DNA from: Myxococcales bacterium
Lineage (GTDB): Bacteria; Myxococcota_A; UBA9042
Assembly: GCA_009692425.1 (NCBI GenBank)
Contig: SHZF01000030.1
Span: 1 to 50,088, forward strand
Length of the DNA: 50,088 nucleotides
Direction of reading: 5' to 3'
Positions 43,789-50,088 of this stretch are shown piece by piece. The stretch's first letter is position 1. Each line of letters starts with the position of its first letter. The translations under genes and the position numbers were made by a program. The notes under the pieces are model-generated. The model was given only the letters and a program-made list of their open reading frames with translations, was not told the DNA's origin and searched no databases.

Positions 43789-44924
43789 CTACCACGGACA
43801 CCCGCTATCCGGTGGCAGTCCAACGTCGATGCTGCCGTAGCAGTTGCCATCGGTGACTTCGACTTGCGCCGCCGTCACGCCCAGCAGGGCTTCGGCCGGG
43901 ATCGGGTCGGCCGCCACGTCCCATCCCGGCGCGTCCGGCGCGTCCGGCGCGGCCTTCGGAGAGCCCGTACAAGGATAGGTCACCAACTTCTTGCCGTTGG
44001 CTGCCAGCAGAAAAGCCGAGTACTGTGTGCCAATTGCACCCACGTAGAGCTTGCTGCCGTCCTGGCGCAGCAGGCGCACGAACATGCCCGACTCGTGGCG
44101 CTGGAGAACTTCGCGCCGAGGCTGGCCTTGAGCTTGTGGGTGCCGTCGGCGTTGGGTGTGATGGTGAAGCTGGTCTTGACCGGCGTGCCCGAACACGCCT
44201 TGCCCGGCGCGGATTCGGTCTTGACCGTGCCGTCCTTGTCCTTGGTGCACATCGCACACTTGCACGTCTTCGGGCACGCCGCGCCGTCCGGACACTTGCC
44301 CGGATTCAGGCCGCCGAAGTCACAGTCTTCGCCCACCTCGTTGACGCCGTTGCCGCAGCACGGGCACGGTGTCGTCAGCTCGTTGCGCAAGTAGCTCTGC
44401 GGCCAGGCGCGAAACACCTTCTTCTTGGCCTTCTGGTCCAGTGGCTGGGCGTAGGCGTCGGGACTGTGGTCCTTGCGCGGATCCGAGGTGTCGGTATTGA
44501 AAGTGTTCGCTGTCTTGCCGGCATTCCACGCATTGGCGACCTGTCCCGCCATGTCAGCTCCGGCGCTCAGTTGCAACTGGGCCGCGAACGCCGCGCTCGC
44601 CGGCCCCACCGGGTGGTCGCCCTCCTGCATCGGCGAGGGCGTGGTGCGGTTCTGCGAGGTCAGCAACCGCTCGACACCGGGCAACTGGGCGATCTCGTCC
44701 GCGAGCGCGCCCGAAAAGCACGACTCGACGACCAACGTCAGGTGGCACGATTTCAGCGGCTTGAGCAGGTCCAGCAGGTCCGCGGCGTCGATCGCCGTCG
44801 CGTCGGCGGCAAACTGCCAGCGCGACGGCTGGTCGGGCGGCACCGGCGTCTGGTAGAGAGCACCGTAGGGATGGCCCTTGCCATCGACGACGAGGCCGTT
44901 CTCGTTTACGCGGGCTCGGCTCGC
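43789..44924 (-). pseudogene. Truncated, frameshifted caspase-like (clan CD) peptidase remnant
   Basis: Coding-like sequence begins directly after the TGA of the upstream repeat lipoprotein gene (RVNENGLVVDGKGHPYGALYQTP), with no start codon until GTG 44843. It continues with LLKPLKSCHLTLVVESCFSGALADEI, whose SHLTxxxESCFSG resembles the cysteine-nucleophile block of C13/caspase-like peptidases. A CPCCGNGVNEVGEDCDFGG motif follows, as in Myxococcus cysteine-rich repeats. At about 44095-44102 the frame must change by one base: before it reads ASLGAKFSS, after it HESGMFVRLLRQDGSKLYVG and on to a stop at 43789. The missing N-terminus and the frameshift indicate a decayed gene; a sequencing error explains the shift but not the truncation. 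Confidence 0.7.
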
Positions 44925-47900
44925 TCAGAATGGTGTGACCCGGACCGCATCGACCCAAAGGAACTGGCAGCCGTTGTTGGGCGAGCCCACGTTGCCCAGC
45001 ATCACCCGGTTCGCGCCGAACAGATTGCCCGAGAACAAGGGGACCCACGACCCACTGCCGGCATCTTTCTGGTTCACCGGCACCGTGGTGTCCGCGCCCG
45101 CGTCGTACTTGAGCCGGTACGTGGAGTCCGAGACGTAGCTCGAACTGCCGCCGCTGCAGCCCGTCAATCCACCGCCCGCGCCGACGGTCGGCTTGAAGGC
45201 TTCGACCTTCCAGTTACACTTCAACGACGCGCCGAACGGCCACTCCACGAAGGCGGACTGCGCGCTCTTCGAGAACATCATCAGCATCGCGCCACCTTGG
45301 TAGCCGCTCAGGTAGAGCCGGTCGAAGCACGACTTGCCCGCACACGAAGTCGAAGTGGTGGCCGAGAACTGGGGGTCGGGAGCGCACGAGTAGCACCCGG
45401 TGCACGTGCCGTTCCATTTGTCGCCGCTCGTTTTCTTGTCGCACCCGTCCACGATGAATTGCGAGCGCGACGTGCAGGTGCCGGCCACGCACACCGAGGT
45501 ACCGCCGCACGGCGTGCATTCGGCCTCTGCGACACACTTGCTCAAGCTGCATTTCTTGCACGGCCCGCACGTGACGCTCGCGCAGGGGTCGCACGCGCTG
45601 GCGTAGTTCGCACAGCAGTCGCCGCCACCCTTGCATCCGCTGTCGCAATTGCAGATGCCCGAGCCCTGCCCTTGGAACACGCCGCAATTCCCTGTGCACG
45701 ACGTGAAATACGTCTTGCAGGTGCCATTCAGGCATTTCTGGTTCGACGACCCGCACACGACGCCGTTCGTCACGTTGGCTTTCGTGCAGCCACCGGCTGC
45801 CACGCTGCACGCCTCGGTCGTGCACTTGTTGTTGTCGTCGCAATCCTTCGGCGTGCCGCCGGTGCACGATCCGCCGCTGCACGACTCGCCTGTGGTGCAG
45901 GGGTTGTTGTCGCTGCACGACCCGCTGGCGGGCTGCGACGAGCACGACCCATTCGAGCACACGCCCTGCTTGCACGTCCCATTCCACGCGTCGCAGTTCT
46001 TCGCGCCGCCGCCCTGGCACGAGCCGCCCTGACACGAATCGCCCAGGGTGCACAGGTCGTTGTCGCTGCACGAGCCGGCCTTGAACTGCTTGCCGCACTG
46101 GCCGCCCTGGCAGACCCCGGTGTTGCAGGTGTCGCCTTGCCACGCACAGTTCATCGGCGGCCCGGCCTTGCACGCGCCGACACTGCACACATCGCCTTCG
46201 GTGCACGGGTTGTTGTCGTCGCAAGCGCCGCCGCTGGCCGGGGCGTACACGCAACCCTTCGCGGCGTCGCAATTGTCGTTGGTGCACGGCTTGTTGTCGT
46301 CGCACGGCTTCGGCGTGCCGGCCGCACACGCGCCGCCCTGGCATTTGTCACTCTCCGTGCACGCGTCCTTGTCGTTGCACGCCGTACTGTTCGGCGTTGG
46401 CGCGCAGCCCTTGCCCGCCTGGCACTTGTCGTCGGTGCACGCGTTGCCGTCGTCGCAATTCTTCGGTGGCCCGCCATTGCAGGCGCCGCTGCCGCACACG
46501 TCGGGCCCGCTGCACGGATCGCCGTCGTCGCACGCTTTCGAGTTGTTCGAGTAGGTGCAGCCGCCCTTGACGTCGCACACGTCGTCCGTGCACGGCTTGT
46601 TGTCGTTGCAGTCGCCAAACTTCGTGCCCGCGCACTTGCCATCCTTGCACGTGTCGATGTCCGTACACGCGTCACCGTCGCTGCACGGCGCCGCGGCATT
46701 CGTGTGGGCGCAGCCGACGGCCGGGTCGCACGTGTCCAGGGTGCAGGCGTTCTTGTCGTCGCAGTCTATCGCCTTGCCGCCCACGCACTTGCCCGCCGCA
46801 CACGCATCGCCGCCCGTGCACGCGTTGCCGTCGCTGCAAGCGCCCCCGTTCGCCGGCAGGTGCGTACAGCCGCCCTTGGCCGCGCAGTCGTCGAGCGTGC
46901 ACGGGTCCTTGTCGTCGCAGTCCGCCTTGCCACCGGCGGCGCACGTCGATTCCTTGCAGACGTCGCCGACCGTGCACGCGCTGCCGTCGTCGCAACCGGC
47001 GCCGCTGGCCGACTTCGTGCACGCGCCCGTCTTGGGGTCGCAGCCATCGTCGGTGCAGGCGTTGGCGTCGTCACAGCCCTTCGCGGGCCCGGCGCCGCAC
47101 TTGCCGTCCTTGCACTTGTCGGCGACCGTGCACGGCGCCCCGTCGTCGCACGGCTGCACGTTGTTTTCGTGGGTGCAGCCCGTCTTGGCATCGCAGGCGT
47201 CGTTCGTGCAGCCTTCGCCGTCGTCGCAGTCCTTTTTCGGTCCCGGCGTGCACACCGTCGCCGTGCACGCGTCGCCGACCGAGCACACGCTGCCGTCGGC
47301 GTTACACGGCGCGCCATCGACCATGGGCTTGAACTTGCACGCACCCGTCTTCAGTTCGCACTGGTTTTTTTCACACAACGTGTCGGCGCTGGCGTCGCAT
47401 TTGACGACGGTCTTGGGGTCCACCGCGCACTTCTTTTTCGGGCCTCCACTCGCCAGGCACTTCACCGTGCCGTTGCACGGGTTGCCGTCGTCGAGCCCGA
47501 CGCAATCGGCGGTCTCGGCACAAAACGTGCACTCGGCCAACGTCTCATCGTCGGCGTTGATGCAGCCCTGTTTCTTGTCGCAGGAGTCTTTCGTGCACAC
47601 GTTGCCGTCGTCGCACTCGTCGGGCTTCAGCGCACCCGCGCACACCGCGCCCTTGCAGAGGTCGGCCTTGGTGCACGCATTGCCGTCGTCGCACGGGTTG
47701 CCGTCGTCCGCGGCTTGCGCGCAGCCCTTGGCGGCATCGCAGCTGTCTTTCGTACACGGGTTGCCGTCGTCACATTTCTTGGCGGCGCCGGGCTCGCACA
47801 CGCCATCCTGACATTGGTCGCCCTCGGTACACGCATTGTCGTCGGCGTTGCAAGCCGAGCCGCTGACGTTCTTGTGCGTGCAGCCGTCGCCGGACGGGCC

Positions 47901-48857
47901 GGGCTGCTTGGGGTTGCACGCGTCGGTCGTGCACGCCGTGGTGTCGTCGCAGGCGGCCTCGTCGGTCTGGCCGTCGCAGTCATCGTCCTTGCCGTTGCAG
48001 GTTTCCGGTACGGCGCCCGTTGCAGAACACGCCGACAGCCCCGCCGCCGTGCACATGCGCTCCCCGCTGCACGCACCGCCGCCTGCGCTCGCTTCGACGA
48101 AGCATGTGGTCGCGAGTTTGTGCGTGATGGCGAGTGCCGAACACGTGCATGCGCCCGTCGCCGCCGTCGCTTCGGTCGGCATCGGCACGCACCAGGACCC
48201 CGCTGTGCCCTCGACCGTCGGCAGTTCCACGCAAGTGTGGCCGGGCTTGCAGTCAGCCGCCGTCGTGCACTCGACGCTGCAATACGCTCCGGACTTGCCG
48301 AACTGGACACACGCCGTGGACTTCTCGGCGATGCCAAGGCTCGTGCACACCTTCGACGCCTTGCAGGGGTCGCACAGCCTGCCCCACTTCGACACGCAGA
48401 TGCTGACGATGTCGGCGCCGGCAGGGACGGACGCGCACAGGAATCCATCGGGACACTGCACGGTACACTTCTGTGCGCAGCGCAGGCCATCCGCGAGCGT
48501 GTCGATGCAGTGCCCCGTTTCACAATCGCCGTTGTGCAAGCAGACACAACCCGGGCCGGCGGGGCAGGTGCCCGTCGCCGCCAGATCGCCGCCCCCGTCG
48601 CTTGGTGTCGCGTCCGTCCGCGGGCCCGCGCCATCGGTCAGACTGCCCGAACTGTCCAGCGCGCCGGGCGTTGCCGCCCCCGCGTCACTGTCGTCGAGTC
48701 CTGAGGTGCCGAACGCCAGGTCGTCGGCCGGCGTCGCGTCGGCCGCTGCCAATCCCGAGCCGCCGCCGGCGCCGTCGTCGAAACAACCAAGGGCAACGAC
48801 GCAACCCAAGGCGGCAACCGGGCGCCCCAGCCGTCTCTGCCCAAGCCTGTCCCTCAT
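44925..48857 (-). CDS. Disulfide-rich repeat lipoprotein with somatomedin-B-like and golvesin-like domains
   Basis: 1310 residues. GGAGG precedes ATG 48857; the lipobox is CVVALGC. Order: Gly/Asp/Ala stalk; cysteine-rich head (CPAGPGCVCLHNGDCETGHC); a MopE-type CNGKDDDCDGQTDE; about eleven CTxDxC / CTxGDxC repeat pairs; the irregular module shared with the larger paralogue (DPKTVVKCDASADTLCEKNQ). Then comes a somatomedin-B-like domain, SCTGNCGVFQG with NCDSGCKGGGDCCANYASAC (the eight-Cys pattern CxxxCG...CxCxxxCxxxxDCCxxYxxxC). The last about 130 residues resemble the golvesin/xanthan-lyase beta domain (TYRLKYDAGADTTVPVNQKD, WVPLFSGNLF, FLWVDAVRVTPF). Probably a surface adhesion or polymer-binding lipoprotein. 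It is divergent from gyrB and is followed directly by the peptidase remnant. Confidence 0.88.
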   Translation of the reverse strand: MRDRLGQRRLGRPVAALGCVVALGCFDDGAGGGSGLAAADATPADDLAFGTSGLDDSDAGAATPGALDSSGSLTDGAGPRTDATPSDGGGDLAATGTCPAGPGCVCLHNGDCETGHCIDTLADGLRCAQKCTVQCPDGFLCASVPAGADIVSICVSKWGRLCDPCKASKVCTSLGIAEKSTACVQFGKSGAYCSVECTTAADCKPGHTCVELPTVEGTAGSWCVPMPTEATAATGACTCSALAITHKLATTCFVEASAGGGACSGERMCTAAGLSACSATGAVPETCNGKDDDCDGQTDEAACDDTTACTTDACNPKQPGPSGDGCTHKNVSGSACNADDNACTEGDQCQDGVCEPGAAKKCDDGNPCTKDSCDAAKGCAQAADDGNPCDDGNACTKADLCKGAVCAGALKPDECDDGNVCTKDSCDKKQGCINADDETLAECTFCAETADCVGLDDGNPCNGTVKCLASGGPKKKCAVDPKTVVKCDASADTLCEKNQCELKTGACKFKPMVDGAPCNADGSVCSVGDACTATVCTPGPKKDCDDGEGCTNDACDAKTGCTHENNVQPCDDGAPCTVADKCKDGKCGAGPAKGCDDANACTDDGCDPKTGACTKSASGAGCDDGSACTVGDVCKESTCAAGGKADCDDKDPCTLDDCAAKGGCTHLPANGGACSDGNACTGGDACAAGKCVGGKAIDCDDKNACTLDTCDPAVGCAHTNAAAPCSDGDACTDIDTCKDGKCAGTKFGDCNDNKPCTDDVCDVKGGCTYSNNSKACDDGDPCSGPDVCGSGACNGGPPKNCDDGNACTDDKCQAGKGCAPTPNSTACNDKDACTESDKCQGGACAAGTPKPCDDNKPCTNDNCDAAKGCVYAPASGGACDDNNPCTEGDVCSVGACKAGPPMNCAWQGDTCNTGVCQGGQCGKQFKAGSCSDNDLCTLGDSCQGGSCQGGGAKNCDAWNGTCKQGVCSNGSCSSQPASGSCSDNNPCTTGESCSGGSCTGGTPKDCDDNNKCTTEACSVAAGGCTKANVTNGVVCGSSNQKCLNGTCKTYFTSCTGNCGVFQGQGSGICNCDSGCKGGGDCCANYASACDPCASVTCGPCKKCSLSKCVAEAECTPCGGTSVCVAGTCTSRSQFIVDGCDKKTSGDKWNGTCTGCYSCAPDPQFSATTSTSCAGKSCFDRLYLSGYQGGAMLMMFSKSAQSAFVEWPFGASLKCNWKVEAFKPTVGAGGGLTGCSGGSSSYVSDSTYRLKYDAGADTTVPVNQKDAGSGSWVPLFSGNLFGANRVMLGNVGSPNNGCQFLWVDAVRVTPF

Positions 48858-48975
48858 CGAGGCCTCCGCTCCCGCCTTCGGTAGGCTGAGATGGCAGGGC
48901 TGCCGTTGTCAACTTGTCTGCGCCGAGTGGACCGCGCGGCGCCACCCGCACGTCATTCCCGTCACCCACGCCCCA

Positions 48976-48984
48976 TGCTACACT
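48976..48984 (+). promoter_or_regulatory. Candidate extended -10 promoter of gyrB
   Basis: TGCTACACT has the extended -10 form TGn plus a -10-like TACACT (48979-48984). No good -35 is seen 17 bases upstream, as often in extended -10 promoters. Transcription would start near 48991, about 40 bases before the gyrB ATG. It lies in the 174-base gap between divergent genes. Confidence 0.35.
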
Positions 48985-49031
48985 CCCGCCCCCTTGCGCC
49001 GCACCCCTCGCCGCGGCCGGAGCCTGCCCCG

Positions 49032-50088
49032 ATGGCCACGATTTCCGACGTCCTCGCCCGCGCCGAGACCCCCGTCCCTCCGCAGCCTGCTGGTGGCGGC
49101 CGGCCCGCCGCCGCAACCAACGGCCAGCCTGGCCCCGACGACTACGGCGCCGAGAGCATCAAGGTGCTCAAGGGCCTCGAAGCGGTCCGCAAGCGCCCTG
49201 GCATGTACATCGGCGACACCGACGACGGCTCCGGCCTGCACCACATGGTCTACGAGGTGGTCGACAACTCGGTCGACGAAGCGCTCGCCGGCTACTGCAC
49301 CACCATCGAGATCGGCCTGCACCTCGACGGCTCGTGCAGCGTGCAGGACAACGGTCGCGGCATCCCGGTCGGTCTCCACGAAGACGGGCGCTCGGCCGCT
49401 GAGGTCGCACTCACCGAACTGCACGCGGGCGGCAAGTTCGACCAGAACAGCTACAAGGTGTCGGGCGGTCTGCACGGCGTCGGTGTCTCCGTCGTCAACG
49501 CGCTGTCGGAGTGGGTGAACCTGCGTGTCGAGCGCGAGGGCTTCCAGTGGGAACTGCGCTTCGAGCGCGGCTTCACGTCCCAGCCGATCACGCGCGGCGA
49601 GCCGAGCGTGGGCAGCGGCACGTTCGTGCACTTCAAGCCGGACACCGAAGTCTTCACGATGACGGACTTCAGCTTCGACCAGCTGTCGGCGCGTTTTCGC
49701 GAGATGGCGTACCTGAACCGTGGCCTGCGCATCCGCATCAAGGACGAGCGCGAGGACAAGGAGGCCGATTTCCACTTCGAGGGCGGCATCGCGTCGTTTG
49801 CCAAGTTCCTCAACAAGAACAAGTCTGTCATGCACGAGGAGCCGGTGTTCGTGGCCGGCAAGCGCACGCTCGACGACGGCCGTCCATTCGAGTTGGAAGT
49901 CGCGATGCAGTGGAACGACGGCTTCACCGAGCAGGTCGTCTGTTTCACCAACAACATCCGCAACCGCGACGGCGGCACGCACTTGACGGGCTTTCGCACC
50001 GCGCTGACCCGCGTCGTCAACGAGTACGTCGCCAAGGACGACGCGCTGGCCAAGAAGATGAAGGAGCCGTTGGGCGGTGACGACATCC
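49032..50088 (+). CDS. gyrB: DNA gyrase subunit B (5' part)
   Basis: 352 residues of the ATPase and transducer part of GyrB, cut by the window edge. After an unusual about 40-residue Pro/Ala/Gly-rich extension the family sequence begins at ESIKVLKGLEAVRKRPGMYIG. ATP-site motifs are intact: EVVDNSVDEALAG, VQDNGRGIPVG, ELHAGGKF and VSGGLHGVGVSVVNALS; FTNNIRNRDGGTHLTGFRTALTR follows. With GyrA it introduces negative supercoils. The start at ATG 49032 has only a weak ribosome-binding sequence; a later start would remove the extension, but no ATG or GTG suits. ParE is the alternative assignment but the window ends before the distinguishing region. Confidence 0.93.
   Translation, partial: MATISDVLARAETPVPPQPAGGGRPAAATNGQPGPDDYGAESIKVLKGLEAVRKRPGMYIGDTDDGSGLHHMVYEVVDNSVDEALAGYCTTIEIGLHLDGSCSVQDNGRGIPVGLHEDGRSAAEVALTELHAGGKFDQNSYKVSGGLHGVGVSVVNALSEWVNLRVEREGFQWELRFERGFTSQPITRGEPSVGSGTFVHFKPDTEVFTMTDFSFDQLSARFREMAYLNRGLRIRIKDEREDKEADFHFEGGIASFAKFLNKNKSVMHEEPVFVAGKRTLDDGRPFELEVAMQWNDGFTEQVVCFTNNIRNRDGGTHLTGFRTALTRVVNEYVAKDDALAKKMKEPLGGDDI

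Noticed and set aside
3675-44925. Recoding of TGA to explain two frames that continue after TGA (3675 and 44925)
   Set aside because: TGA is used as an ordinary stop by many genes here, for example the VWA, lipoprotein and kinase genes. The 44925 stop also fits the natural end of a golvesin-like domain, so two same-frame continuations are most likely coincidence.
44025-48704. 1559-codon open frame on the + strand opposite the repeat lipoprotein
   Set aside because: It is a by-product of the strong codon bias and Cys/Asp/Thr repeats of the minus-strand gene. Its product is Ala/Arg/Val-rich with no domain or signal, while the minus-strand gene has a lipobox, ribosome-binding site and recognisable repeats.

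Overview
The window is about 50 kb of high-GC bacterial chromosome. It carries many predicted lipoproteins, two very large Cys/Asp-rich repeat proteins of the CDDGN/CTTDxCD type, a Ser/Thr kinase, a sigma-54-type promoter and a near-match to the LexA box described for Myxococcus. Together these point to a member of the Myxococcota or a related delta-proteobacterial lineage. This is inferred from gene content; no rRNA or other phylogenetic marker apart from a partial gyrB is present, and no tRNA, CRISPR array or insertion sequence was seen.

Layout. 1-0.8 kb: a PemK/MazF-AbrB type toxin-antitoxin pair. 0.95-3.8 kb: two thioredoxin-fold envelope proteins, a CASC lipoprotein and a beta-barrel with a C-terminal CQPC thioredoxin domain; the second is cut by an in-frame TGA just after its signal peptide. 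3.9-8.4 kb: asparaginase II, an unknown lipoprotein, aat and a B12-binding radical SAM enzyme. 8.5-11.3 kb: two translationally coupled NHL-repeat lipoproteins. 11.3-14.5 kb: a MoxR ATPase - VWA/CoxE - ApbE-like operon. 14.6-16.1 kb: a rhomboid protease and a small membrane protein. 16.1-20.1 kb: an operon for aerobic benzoyl-CoA degradation (boxC, boxB and an enoyl-CoA hydratase). 20.5-25.2 kb: a 1308-residue zinc metalloprotease lipoprotein and a 4-oxalocrotonate decarboxylase/hydratase-type enzyme.

25.3-31.5 kb: a 2058-residue disulfide-rich repeat lipoprotein with a clear intrinsic terminator. 31.7-34.1 kb: a DUF1579 protein and a secreted M49-like protein that appears to have lost its zinc and catalytic residues. 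34.2-40.8 kb: a three-gene lipoprotein operon (VIT-vWA-DUF2135, unknown, vWA) behind a sigma-54 -24/-12 element. 41.3-43.7 kb: a Ser/Thr kinase overlapping a PEGA-domain protein. 43.8-44.9 kb: a truncated and frameshifted caspase-like (clan CD) peptidase remnant. 44.9-48.9 kb: a second disulfide-rich repeat lipoprotein ending in a somatomedin-B-like and a golvesin-like domain. The window ends in the 5' part of gyrB.

The dominant theme is the cell envelope and surface: lipoproteins, disulfide-rich repeats, vWA modules and thioredoxin-fold proteins that could handle their cysteines. The best candidates for something undescribed are the sigma-54-driven vWA lipoprotein operon, the pair of giant cysteine-repeat lipoproteins, the barrel-thioredoxin fusion and the catalytically dead M49 homologue.
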